Origin: a bacterium
Lineage (GTDB): Bacteria; Planctomycetota; J058; JAJDCP01
DNA: 15,189 nt
Direction of reading: 5' to 3'
NCBI GenBank assembly: GCA_030428695.1
Contig: JAUIEM010000244.1
Coordinates: forward strand, 1 to 15,189
The notes below the pieces were generated by a model, which had not been told where the DNA came from, did not search any database, and was given only the letters and a program-made list of their open reading frames with translations. Positions 1-7,020 of this stretch are shown here, piece after piece. The translations under genes and the position numbers were made by a program. The stretch's first letter is position 1; the number at the start of each line of letters is the position of its first letter.

Positions 1-189
1 GCGAAGACCGAGGAATACCTCGCCTCGCGGCCGCCGGACGCCGACGCGTGGGACGTGCTGGCGACCCTCTGCGCGCGGGTGCGCCCGGCCGGACTCGAGG
101 CGCTGCTCCAACGCTTCCTCGAGCACCCGCCCCCCGGCTCAGCGGCGGCGGAGTACGCTCTCGACGCGCTCGCGCGCGGGACGGAGTGA
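1..189 (+). CDS. C-terminal fragment of an unrecognised protein
   Basis: Reading frame 1 is open from the left edge to a TGA at 187-189 and gives the last 62 residues of a protein whose start lies outside the window. The visible part begins AKTEEYLASRPPDADAW and is rich in Ala, Leu and Arg, so it is probably helical. I see no motif that names it. The next gene starts at GTG 186, so stop and start overlap by four bases (GTGA). This implies co-transcription and translational coupling with the adenylate-forming ligase downstream. High third-position GC supports this frame as coding. The function could be read only from the missing upstream part. Confidence 0.6.
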   Translation, partial: AKTEEYLASRPPDADAWDVLATLCARVRPAGLEALLQRFLEHPPPGSAAAEYALDALARGTE

Positions 190-1565
190 GCGGGGTGGAC
201 GACGGCCTGCACCAGCCGCCAGGAGAACCTTCCCTGCAGCCCTGGACCCGCACCGCCTGGACCGCATACCAGCTCGCCCACGGCGCCTCGGAGCCCTGGC
301 TCGAGCGCGGGCTCGGGATCCGCGCTCTACAGAAGCTGCGCCTGCGGCGGATCGTCGCCCACGCCGTGCGCCACGTCGCCCACTACCGGGATTTCGGGCT
401 CGCCCCGCGAACAGTCGAACAGCTCGCCGACCTGCCGCTGATCCGCGGCGAGGCGCTGGCCGCGCACCCGGAGCGCTTCTACTCCGAGGCCTTCCCTCGC
501 GAGGCCGTGCTCGAGCTCGACACCTCCGGCACCCTCGGCCGCCTCAAGCGCATCCGCTACGACGCGCGCGCCCTGTTCTGCGCCCGTGCGGCCGGCTACC
601 GCGTGCTCGCGGCGCAGGCGCGGCTGCTCGGCGGCTGGAAGATCCGGAGCCTGCACTTCCACCCCCCGCGCGGCACCCGCGACGCGATCCTGCGCTTCCA
701 CGCCGCCCGCTCCTGGCTGCCCGCCGCGTGGCTGGCGGACGACGAGGAGGGCTCGGTCGGCGACCCCTTCCCCGTCGCGATCGCGCGGATCAACCGTCAC
801 CGGCCGGACAAGGTCACCGGTTTCGGGGCGTACGTCGGGGCGCTGCTGCGCTGGGGCCTCGAGACCCGCAACCTCCGCCACCGGCCGCGGCTGGTCGGCT
901 ACGGCGGCGAGCACATCGGCGCGGCCGACCGGCGCGCGATCGTCACGGCGGGGATCCCGATCGTGTCGAGCTACCAGTGCTGCGAGGCGCTGCGCATCGC
1001 CTACCAGTGCGAGCACCAGGTGCGCCACGGCGGCGGCTTCCACATCTTCGATGACCTGGCCGCGCTGCGGGTGGTCGACGAGGACGGCCGCACCCTGCCG
1101 CCGGGGCACAGCGGGCGCCTGGTGCTGAGCAACCTCAGCAACCGCGCGACGGTCCTGCTCAACTACGTGACGGGTGACCGCGGCCAGCTCGCGCCGGAGC
1201 CCTGCCCCTGCGGCCGGCCCGGCACGGTGCTCGCACGCCTCGAGGGCCGCGACGACGCGATGCTGCGGCGCAAGGACGGCCACGTCGTGCACGAGTCCCT
1301 GGTGCTGCGCGGCCTGTTCTCGGTGGCCGGTGTGCGCTCGCTGCAGGTCGAGCAGACCGCCCTCGACAGCGTGATCGTGCGGGTGTTGGCGGACCAGCCG
1401 GTCGAAGAGGGGCTGCGCGCGACCCTGCGCGGGCTGCTGGACGACCCCGCGCTGCGCGTCACCGTGGTCCCGGTCGACGCCCTGCCGCTGGAGCCGAGCG
1501 GGAAGCTGCGCTCGATCATCGGCCTCGGGGCGGCTCACTCGGCCCCGAACGCGCCCTCGCAGTAG
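186..1565 (+). CDS. PaaK/CapK-type adenylate-forming ligase (phenylacetate-CoA ligase-like)
   Basis: This 459-residue protein belongs to the AMP-forming adenylation superfamily, PaaK/CapK branch. Members activate a carboxylate with ATP, usually then passing it to CoA or another acceptor. What shows it: the P-loop-like LDTSGTLGRLKRIRYD (TSGT at 113-116), an A5-like YQCCE (263-267), LNYVTGD (325-331) with the expected Asp, the CPCGRPG motif typical of PaaK-like proteins (340-346), GRDDAML, and a C-terminal PSGK (437-440) whose Lys matches the A10 catalytic lysine. I chose GTG 186 because it overlaps the preceding stop, has GGACGGAG just upstream, and gives a family-like length. The open frame extends further upstream but would overlap the previous gene. 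The substrate cannot be read from sequence: the neighbourhood is not a phenylacetate pathway, and CapK-like members also occur near surface-polysaccharide genes. Its 3' end overlaps the convergent yraN. Confidence 0.85.
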   Translation: MSGVDDGLHQPPGEPSLQPWTRTAWTAYQLAHGASEPWLERGLGIRALQKLRLRRIVAHAVRHVAHYRDFGLAPRTVEQLADLPLIRGEALAAHPERFYSEAFPREAVLELDTSGTLGRLKRIRYDARALFCARAAGYRVLAAQARLLGGWKIRSLHFHPPRGTRDAILRFHAARSWLPAAWLADDEEGSVGDPFPVAIARINRHRPDKVTGFGAYVGALLRWGLETRNLRHRPRLVGYGGEHIGAADRRAIVTAGIPIVSSYQCCEALRIAYQCEHQVRHGGGFHIFDDLAALRVVDEDGRTLPPGHSGRLVLSNLSNRATVLLNYVTGDRGQLAPEPCPCGRPGTVLARLEGRDDAMLRRKDGHVVHESLVLRGLFSVAGVRSLQVEQTALDSVIVRVLADQPVEEGLRATLRGLLDDPALRVTVVPVDALPLEPSGKLRSIIGLGAAHSAPNAPSQ

Positions 1566-1891
1566 TCGATGGCGTGGGCGGCCGGCGTGCCGTGGACGCC
1601 GACGCAGTCGAAGCGGCACGGCGGAAGCTCGGAAAGCGTCGCGAGGTAGCGGGCGGCGGCCGCGAGCAGCCGACGACGCTTGGCGGGGGTGATGCTGGCG
1701 AGGGGTCCGCCGTAGTCGCGGCGCCGGCGGGCGCGGACCTCGACGAACAGGAGCAGCTCGCCCTGGCGGGCCACGATGTCGAGCTCGCCCTCGCGACAGC
1801 GCCAGTTGCGGGCGAGGATGTCGGCCCCGGATGCGATCAGCCGGGCCGCGACGAGGTCTTCGGCCCAGCTGCCAGAGGAGGGAGAAGCCAC
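1535..1891 (-). CDS. yraN: YraN family (UPF0102) putative endonuclease-fold protein
   Basis: This is a 118-residue protein, the usual length for UPF0102. The family has a restriction-endonuclease-like fold, often linked to DNA recombination or repair, but its role is poorly defined. The N-terminal helix GSWAEDLVAARLIASGADIL is family-like. It is followed by NWRCREGELDIVA (Glu36 and Asp38 of the E-x-D pair) and LLFVEVRARR (Glu51 and the VEV(K/R) motif), so the nuclease-core acidic residues are intact. I chose GTG 1891, ten bases after the rplS stop. The frame runs further upstream, but that part is a low-complexity shadow of the L19 Lys tail. No clear Shine-Dalgarno is visible in the short CT-rich gap, so translation is probably coupled to rplS. 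yraN often follows rplS or rnhB in bacteria. Its last 31 bases overlap the 3' end of the convergent ligase gene. Confidence 0.9.
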   Translation of the reverse strand: MASPSSGSWAEDLVAARLIASGADILARNWRCREGELDIVARQGELLLFVEVRARRRRDYGGPLASITPAKRRRLLAAAARYLATLSELPPCRFDCVGVHGTPAAHAIDYCEGAFGAE

Positions 1892-1901
1892 AGGGGAAGA
1901 A

Positions 1902-2354
1902 TCAGGCCTTCTTCTTCTTGCCCTTGCCCTTCTTCTTCTTCTTCTTGACGCGCTTCTTCTTGTTCTCGGACTCGATGGTCGGCGGCGGATCCTTGTAGAT
2001 CGGCGCGAAGCGACCCTTGAATTCCTTGGTCTTGGTCTCTTTGCCGACCCGGTCGCGCAGGTAGTACAGCTTGGCGCGACGCACCTTGCCGTAGCGCCGG
2101 ATGCGCACGTCACGCACCAGCGGACCGTGCAGCGGGAAGGTCCGCTCGACGCCCTCGTCCATCACGATACGGCGCACCGTGAAGGTCTCCTGGATCCCGC
2201 CGTGCTTCCGCGCGATCACGGTTCCGTTGAAGACCTGGATGCGGCGCTTGGCGCCTTCCTTGACTTCGCAGTAGACATCGACCGTGTCGCCGATGCCGAA
2301 CTCCGGCAGCTTCTTCTTCAGCTGCTTCTTGGTCACTTCTTCGAGAAGATTCAT
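1902..2354 (-). CDS. rplS: 50S ribosomal protein L19 with lysine-rich C-terminal tail
   Basis: L19 sits at the subunit interface of the large ribosomal subunit. The body is canonical: MNLLEEVTKKQLKKKLPEFG, IGDTVDVY, KRRIQVFNGTVIARKHGG, ETFTVRRI, GVERTFPLHGPLV and RRYGKVRRAKLYYLRDR. The start ATG at 2354 overlaps the trmD stop in an ATGA junction, which fixes the start and implies coupling. Length is 150 residues against roughly 115-120 for most L19 proteins. The extra residues, about 115-150, end in a run that is almost only Lys with a few Gly (132-150). It is encoded mostly by repeated AAG codons, so the DNA is a GAA/AAG tract at 1905-1960. Such a tail would be disordered and is expected to bind rRNA or other polyanions (inference). 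Confidence 0.97.
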   Translation of the reverse strand: MNLLEEVTKKQLKKKLPEFGIGDTVDVYCEVKEGAKRRIQVFNGTVIARKHGGIQETFTVRRIVMDEGVERTFPLHGPLVRDVRIRRYGKVRRAKLYYLRDRVGKETKTKEFKGRFAPIYKDPPPTIESENKKKRVKKKKKKGKGKKKKA

Positions 2355-3058
2355 GCCTCGTGGCTCCCGTCCTCTACTACTCGTTTCCCCGGCCCCTCCG
2401 TGCGGGACCGCCTCTGTGCTTGGTCTCGTCGCCAGTGCGCCACCTTCTGATGGGCGCCCTCCAGCAGCACCTCCGGGACCTCGTGCCCCCGCCATGAGGG
2501 AGGCCGCGTGTACTGTGCGAAGCCGAGCCGGCCGGCGCTGAGGGCGTCGCGGCGCGCGCTGTCGGGTCGGCTCAAGGCCCCCGGCAGCCAGCGCGTGACC
2601 GCCTCGATCAACACCAGCGCGGGCAACTCACCCCCCGCCAGCACATAGTCCCCGATCGACACCTCCTCGAACTGCCACGCGTCCAGGACGCGCCGGTCGA
2701 CTCCTTCGTAGCGGCCGCACAAGAGCACCAGGCGCGGCTCGGCGGCCAGCTTGCGGATCCCCTCGTCGGCCAGCAGCCGCCCCTGCGGAGAGAGGAAGAT
2801 CCGCCGCCCGGGGTCTTGCTCCCCCCAGGCCGCGTCGGCCGCCTCCAGCGCTGCGGCGATCGGCTCGCAGCGCAGCACCATGCCCGGCCCGCCACCGTAC
2901 GGACGCGCGTCGACCTTGCCCTGCGGGTGCTCCGAGAAGGCGCGGATGTCGAAGAGCTCGAGCTCGAGCACCCGGCGCCGCAGCGCACGGGCGAGCAGAG
3001 CGTCTCCGAAGTAGCCGCGCACCAGCTCCGGGAACAGCGACAGGACCTGGAAGCGCAA
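2351..3058 (-). CDS. trmD: tRNA (guanine-37-N1)-methyltransferase TrmD
   Basis: TrmD methylates G37 of tRNAs reading CNN/UGG-type codons using S-adenosylmethionine and so prevents +1 frameshifting. It has a SPOUT trefoil-knot fold and acts as a dimer. Diagnostic segments: RFQVLSLFPELV at the N-terminus, DARPYGGGPGMVL (50-62), LLCGRYEGVDRRV (112-124), VSIGDYVLAGGELPALVLIEAV (knot, 133-154), Arg156, Asp171 at the place of the catalytic Asp, YTRP (183-186) and VPEVLLEGAHQKVAHWRR (194-211). Length is 235 residues, slightly short. The only start compatible with the family N-terminus is a TTG at 3058, nine bases after the rpsP stop, with only a weak GGACGG upstream. The block normally written LLDxPxYTRP reads RLGFAQYTRP, so the usual Asp is Gly179. 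rimM, normally just upstream, is absent. Confidence 0.96.
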   Translation of the reverse strand: MRFQVLSLFPELVRGYFGDALLARALRRRVLELELFDIRAFSEHPQGKVDARPYGGGPGMVLRCEPIAAALEAADAAWGEQDPGRRIFLSPQGRLLADEGIRKLAAEPRLVLLCGRYEGVDRRVLDAWQFEEVSIGDYVLAGGELPALVLIEAVTRWLPGALSRPDSARRDALSAGRLGFAQYTRPPSWRGHEVPEVLLEGAHQKVAHWRRDQAQRRSRTEGPGKRVVEDGSHEA

Positions 3059-3067
3059 CGCCGTCCG

Positions 3068-3409
3068 CTACTTCTTCTTCGCCTTCGCCGCGTTCCGGGC
3101 CTTGCGGGCCTTGTTCTTCGCGCGGCGCTTCAGACGCCGGGCGTGGGCGCGGGCCGCGTTCGACTCGATGCCGTGCTTCTGGAAGATCGAGTCGACGGTC
3201 TCGGACACGACACCGCCGACCGAGATCCAGTGCTTGGCGCGCTCGACGTCGACCTTGTGCTTCTTGTCCGCATCGACGACGTGCGGATCGTACCAGCCGA
3301 GGTTCTCGAGAATGCGCCCGTCACGGCGCTGGGTTCCCTCGATGGCGACGATGCGGAAGGTCGCGTGATTGGTACGACCCATCCTCTTCAGGCGAATGCG
3401 AACGGACAT
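3068..3409 (-). CDS. rpsP: 30S ribosomal protein S16
   Basis: S16 is an early-binding small-subunit protein that stabilises the 16S rRNA 5' domain. The start MSVRIRLKRMGRTNHATFRIVA is canonical, followed by RRDGRILENLGWYDP and VDVERAKHWISVGGVVSETV, which cover the complete S16 fold (about residues 1-80). The C-terminus (about 85-113) is an Arg/Lys/Ala-rich helix ending in three Lys. The 113 residues compare with 80-90 for the shortest family members. The ATG at 3409 has a good GAGGAG about nine bases upstream. trmD begins nine bases after the stop. The 47-base gap upstream to ffh holds a strong stem-loop, so this gene may be the first of a processed rpsP-trmD-rplS-yraN segment (inference). 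Confidence 0.97.
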   Translation of the reverse strand: MSVRIRLKRMGRTNHATFRIVAIEGTQRRDGRILENLGWYDPHVVDADKKHKVDVERAKHWISVGGVVSETVDSIFQKHGIESNAARAHARRLKRRAKNKARKARNAAKAKKK

Positions 3410-3427
3410 CGCAGGTCTGCTCCTCGT

Positions 3428-3456
3428 CCCGCCCCGGGGCTCACGCCCGGGAGGGG
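3428..3456 (-). other. GC-rich stem-loop in the ffh-rpsP gap
   Basis: Directly after the ffh stop the transcript reads CCCCTCCCGGGC, loop GTGA, then GCCCCGGGGCGGG. It pairs 4 bp (3445-3448 with 3437-3440), then after a one-base bulge 3 bp, a G-U pair, one mismatch and 3 more bp. The loop fits a GNRA tetraloop. No U-tract follows. The next bases carry the GAGGAG ribosome-binding site of rpsP. It is therefore more likely an attenuating or RNA-processing element than a full intrinsic terminator (inference). Confidence 0.5.
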
Positions 3457-4944
3457 CTACTTCTTTCTCCGACGAAACTTCTTCTTTTTGCGGGCCTTCT
3501 CTTTGCGACGCCGCTCCAAAATTGCTTGACGACTCGGCCCCGGCTGGCCTTTCGCGGCCTTGGGGACCTTGAGCTTGGGGAGCTGGCCCGTCGACATGAC
3601 GTGCTGGGCCATCTGCCCCATGCCCCCGCCTTTGAATAGACTTCCGAGCCCTCCGGGCCCCATGCGCGAAAAGTCGCGCATCATCTTCCGCATCTGCTGG
3701 AACTGCTTGAGCAGGCCCTGGACATCGGCCGGATTGTGGCCCGATCCCGCCGCGATCCGGCGGCGCCGCGAGAAATCGATGATGTCGGGCTTCTTCCGCT
3801 CTTCTTTGGTCATCGAGCAGATCATCGCCTCGACCTGGCCGATCTCTCCGTCGTCGATCTCCTGTCCCTTGAGCATCGACCCCACTCCAGGGATCATGCC
3901 CAGCAGACTTTTAAGGGACCCCATTTTCTTGATGGACCGTAGCTGCGTCAAGAAATCATCGAGGTTCCATTTGTCCTCGAGCATCTTTTTCTGCAGGCTC
4001 ATCGCCTCGGTGGCGTCCATCGCCTCCTGGGCTCTTTCGACCAGGCCGACGACATCGCCCATGCCGAGGATGCGCGAGGCGAGACGATCGGGGTGGAACT
4101 CCTCGATCATCTCGATCTTTTCGCCCGTCCCGAGGTACTTGATCGGCTTGCCGGTCACCGCCTTGATCGAGAGCGCCGCGCCGCCGCGCGTGTCGCCGTC
4201 GATCTTGGTCAGGATCAAGCCGTCGAGCTCGAGCATGTCGTTGAACTCTTTCGCCGAATTGACCGCGTCCTGACCGGTCATCGAGTCGCAGACCAGGAAG
4301 ATGTTCTGCGGCTTGCACTTCTTGACGATGCGCTTCAGCTCGGCCATCAGCTCTTCGTCGACGTGCAGGCGGCCCGCCGTGTCGAGGATGACGACGTCGT
4401 GGCCGTCCTTTTTCGCCAGCTTGACGCCGTTCTGGCAGACCTTGACCGGGTTGCTCGGCTCGTTGTAGACCGGCACGTCGATCTGCTCGCCGAGGATCTT
4501 CAGCTGGTCGACCGCGGCGGGACGCTGGAGGTCGGCGGCGACCAGCAGCGGGTTCATCTTCTTCTTGGTGCGCAGGAAGTGGGCGAGCTTGGCGCAGGTC
4601 GTCGTCTTCCCCGCCCCCTGCAGACCGGCCATCATCACGATGGTCGGACCGCTGGCCGGCGCCTCGAGCTCGTGCTCGACCGGCCCCATCAGCGAGACGA
4701 GCTCGTCGTGCACGATCTTGACGACCTGCTGGCCGGGGCGGACGTCCTTGATCAGCTCCTCACCGACCGCCTTCTCCTTGACGGTCTTGATGAAGCCCTT
4801 GACCACCTTGAGGTTGACGTCGGCCTCGAGCAGGGCCTTGCGCACGTCCCGCAGGCCGTCCTCGATGTTCTGGTCGGTCAGCCGCCGCTTGCCGGTCAGC
4901 TTCCGGAACGCGGTGGCCATCCCCTCGGTCAAGGACTCAAACAT
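3457..4944 (-). CDS. ffh: Signal recognition particle GTPase Ffh (SRP54)
   Basis: Ffh binds signal sequences and 4.5S/6S SRP RNA and delivers ribosome-nascent chains to FtsY at the membrane. In its 495 residues the N domain is at about 1-95 (MFESLTEGMATAFRKLTG). The G domain has GLQGAGKTTT (107-116), ADLQRPAAVDQL (137-148), DTAGRLHVDEEL (188-199), TKIDGDTRGGAALS (246-259) and GTGEKIEMIEEF (272-283). The methionine-rich M domain is at about 325-450, with the SRP-RNA motif SRRRRIAAGSG (392-402). The ATG at 4944 is the start matching the family N-terminus; the open frame continues upstream only as a prmC shadow. The start lies 16 bases inside prmC. After the M domain a tail (about 465-495) ends in an Arg/Lys-only stretch, much more basic than in most Ffh proteins. 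GTPase and RNA-binding motifs are intact. Confidence 0.98.
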   Translation of the reverse strand: MFESLTEGMATAFRKLTGKRRLTDQNIEDGLRDVRKALLEADVNLKVVKGFIKTVKEKAVGEELIKDVRPGQQVVKIVHDELVSLMGPVEHELEAPASGPTIVMMAGLQGAGKTTTCAKLAHFLRTKKKMNPLLVAADLQRPAAVDQLKILGEQIDVPVYNEPSNPVKVCQNGVKLAKKDGHDVVILDTAGRLHVDEELMAELKRIVKKCKPQNIFLVCDSMTGQDAVNSAKEFNDMLELDGLILTKIDGDTRGGAALSIKAVTGKPIKYLGTGEKIEMIEEFHPDRLASRILGMGDVVGLVERAQEAMDATEAMSLQKKMLEDKWNLDDFLTQLRSIKKMGSLKSLLGMIPGVGSMLKGQEIDDGEIGQVEAMICSMTKEERKKPDIIDFSRRRRIAAGSGHNPADVQGLLKQFQQMRKMMRDFSRMGPGGLGSLFKGGGMGQMAQHVMSTGQLPKLKVPKAAKGQPGPSRQAILERRRKEKARKKKKFRRRKK

Positions 4945-5828
4945 GCTTCGCGCTCCTCCCTCTCGACGGGCTGCCGCCCGGACACGACCCGCTCGATCCC
5001 CGCCAGATCGCGGTGGACGGCCATCTCCCCGAGCCCGAGCCGGCCGGCGAGCTCGCACACCGCCGCGGCCCGCCCCGCGCCGACCTCGACCAGCACCGCT
5101 CCGCCGGGCGCGAGCAGCGCGCGCGCCGTGCGCAGCACCCCACGGGTCGCGTCGAGAGCGAGGGGTCCGCTGCTGAACAGCGCCGCGGCGGGCTCGTGCT
5201 CGCGCACGCCCGGCCCGAGCTCGTCGTCCCGGGCGACGTACGGCGGGTTGCTGACCACCAGGTCGAAGCCCGTCTCGAGCCGGCCCGCGAGATCGCCTTC
5301 CCAGCTCGCCTCGACCCACTCGACCGCCACCCCGTGCCGCGCGCCGTTGCGGCGGGCGACCTCGAGCGCCGCGGGGCTGTTGTCGAGGCCGACCACCTGC
5401 GCCCCGTGCAGCTCGGCCGCCAGCGCGATCGCGAGGGCTCCGCTGCCGGTGCCGAGGTCGAGGACGCGGCGCGGCGCCGGCTCGCGGCCGAGGGCGAGCT
5501 CGACGAGCAGCTCGCTGTCCGGCCGCGGCACGAGCACGGCCGGGCTGACCTCGAAGCGCAGGCCGTGGAAGTCGCGGTGGCCGACGATGTAGGCGACCGG
5601 CTCGGCCCGTAGGCGGCGCTGGACGCAGGCCCGGTAGGCGGCGCGCTCGTCCGGTGTCAGGGGCCGCTCGATGTCGAGGTACAGGTCGAGGCGCTCACAG
5701 CCGAGCACGTGCGCGAGCAACAGCTCGGCGGACAGATCGGCCGCCTCGACCGCGCGCTCGCGGAAGCGTGTCCTGGTCCAGGCCAGGATGCTGCGCACCG
5801 TCCAGATCTCAGCCACCTGCGTTCCCAT
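4929..5828 (-). CDS. prmC: Peptide chain release factor N5-glutamine methyltransferase PrmC
   Basis: PrmC (HemK) methylates the Gln of the GGQ motif in release factors using S-adenosylmethionine. The N-terminal helical substrate-binding domain (about 1-90) includes DLSAELLLAHVLGCERLDLYL and PVAYIVGHRDFHGLRF. The Rossmann-fold methyltransferase domain has VLVPRPDSELLVE (98-110), DLGTGSGALAIALA (motif I, 124-137), GLDNS (147-151) and the catalytic NPPY (194-197). Its 299 residues are normal. The ATG at 5828 directly abuts the prfA stop (TGAATG), while the 3' end overlaps ffh by 16 bases. A GTG five codons in is an alternative start. The neighbouring prfA encodes its substrate, the usual prfA-prmC pair. 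The motif most often written PRPETE is PRPDSE here, a conservative change. Confidence 0.96.
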   Translation of the reverse strand: MGTQVAEIWTVRSILAWTRTRFRERAVEAADLSAELLLAHVLGCERLDLYLDIERPLTPDERAAYRACVQRRLRAEPVAYIVGHRDFHGLRFEVSPAVLVPRPDSELLVELALGREPAPRRVLDLGTGSGALAIALAAELHGAQVVGLDNSPAALEVARRNGARHGVAVEWVEASWEGDLAGRLETGFDLVVSNPPYVARDDELGPGVREHEPAAALFSSGPLALDATRGVLRTARALLAPGGAVLVEVGAGRAAAVCELAGRLGLGEMAVHRDLAGIERVVSGRQPVEREEREACLSP

Positions 5829-6920
5829 TCATCCGTCCAGCCACCCGGGAGTGAAGCCCATCTCCTCGAGCTTGGTCTCGGCCTCCCAGGCGACGAGCTT
5901 GTGGACGACCGGGTCGAGGTCGCCGAGGATGATCTTGTCGAGGCTGTACAGCGTCAGCCCCATGCGGTGGTCGGTCAGACGGTTCTGCGGGAAGTTGTAC
6001 GTGCGGATGCGCTCGGAGCGGTCGCCGCTGCCGATCATCGCCTTGCGCATGTCCCCGCGCTCTTTGCGCGACTCCTCTTCGTACCGCGCCTGCAGCCGCG
6101 AACGCAGCACCCGCATCGCCTTCTCCTTGTTGCGACGCTGGGACTTCTCGTCCTGGCACACCACGACGAGGTTGGTCGGCAGGTGGGTGATGCGCACGGC
6201 CGACTCGGTGCGGTTGACGTGCTGGCCGCCCGGCCCGCTGGAGCACATCGTGTCGATGCGCAGCTCGTCGGCGTGGATGTTGACGTCGACCTCTTCCTGC
6301 TCGGGCAGCACCGCGACCGTGCAGGCGGAGGTGTGGACGCGCCCCTGGGACTCGGTCTCCGGCACACGCTGCACGCGGTGGCCGCCGCCCTCGAACTTCA
6401 TGTCGCGGAAGGCGTTCTCGCCCGACACGCAGAAGATCACCTCCTTGAAGCCGCCGACCTCGGAGGTGCTGGTCGAGATGACCTCGATCTTCCATCTGCG
6501 CTTGTCGGCGTAACGCGTGTACATGCGGTACAGGTCGTTCGCGAACAGGCTCGCCTCGTCACCGCCCGTGCCGGCCCGGATCTCGACGATCGCGTTCTTG
6601 CTGTCGTCGTCGCTGACCGAGACCAGCTCGTTCTGCAGGTCGTCGGTCAGCTTCTCGACCTGCGCGCGGAGCTCGGGCAGCTCGGCCTTCGCGAGCTCGG
6701 CGAGCTCGGGGTCGGCCTCCATCAGCTCCTGGTTGTCCGCGATCTGCTGACGGACCGCCTTGACCTGTTCGTAGATGTCGACGATGCGCTTCAGCGCCCC
6801 GCGTTCCCGCGCGAGGACGCCGTAGCGCTGGCCGTCCTTCATCACCTCCGGATCGGAGAGCAGCAGGCCGAGCTCGTGGAACCGAGCGGCCTTGCCTTCC
6901 AGGAGGGAGCGGAGATTCAT
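5829..6920 (-). CDS. prfA: Peptide chain release factor 1
   Basis: RF1 recognises UAA and UAG stop codons and triggers peptide release. Over 363 residues the codon-recognition tripeptide is PET (187-189) in HRVQRVPETESQGRVHTS, the RF1-type PxT rather than the SPF of RF2. The catalytic GGQ (231-233) lies in CSSGPGGQHVNRTESAVR. Other family blocks are IVEIRAGTGGDEASLFA, TYNFPQNRLTDHR and the C-terminal helix. I chose the ATG at 6920. A GTG two codons upstream (6926) is equally possible, because a GAGG lies 5 bases before the GTG and 11 before the ATG. A 169-base structured gap separates it from rpmE. The stop abuts prmC, whose product methylates Gln233, so the two genes act in one pathway. Confidence 0.97.
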   Translation of the reverse strand: MNLRSLLEGKAARFHELGLLLSDPEVMKDGQRYGVLARERGALKRIVDIYEQVKAVRQQIADNQELMEADPELAELAKAELPELRAQVEKLTDDLQNELVSVSDDDSKNAIVEIRAGTGGDEASLFANDLYRMYTRYADKRRWKIEVISTSTSEVGGFKEVIFCVSGENAFRDMKFEGGGHRVQRVPETESQGRVHTSACTVAVLPEQEEVDVNIHADELRIDTMCSSGPGGQHVNRTESAVRITHLPTNLVVVCQDEKSQRRNKEKAMRVLRSRLQARYEEESRKERGDMRKAMIGSGDRSERIRTYNFPQNRLTDHRMGLTLYSLDKIILGDLDPVVHKLVAWEAETKLEEMGFTPGWLDG

Positions 6921-6972
6921 TGCCACGGAGACCTCGTGTTCGTCAGGGAGACGACGGAACCGGAATCACAAG

Positions 6973-7004
6973 CGGTTGGAACCTGCCGAGGCAAGTCCCA
7001 ACCG
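6973..7004 (-). other. Stem-loop upstream of prfA
   Basis: CGGTTGG (6973-6979) and CCAACCG (6998-7004) form a perfect 7-bp inverted repeat around an 18-base interior. The interior contains a smaller TGC/GCA stem with a four-base loop. It lies about 50 bases before the prfA start. No U-rich tract follows, so I call it a structured leader or spacer element rather than a terminator. Confidence 0.4.
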
Positions 7005-7020
7005 AAGTCGAGAGACCGAG

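Noticed and set aside
327..1619. 430-residue minus-strand open frame opposite the PaaK-like ligase
   Set aside because: Its product is a low-complexity Arg/Ala/Gly/Val protein with no motif. The plus strand encodes a recognisable ligase, and high GC makes long antisense frames common.
3480..3500. A-rich run (AAAAAG) near the end of ffh as a programmed frameshift site
   Set aside because: There is no proper heptamer, no downstream frame that extends a known protein, and the zero frame gives a normal stop.
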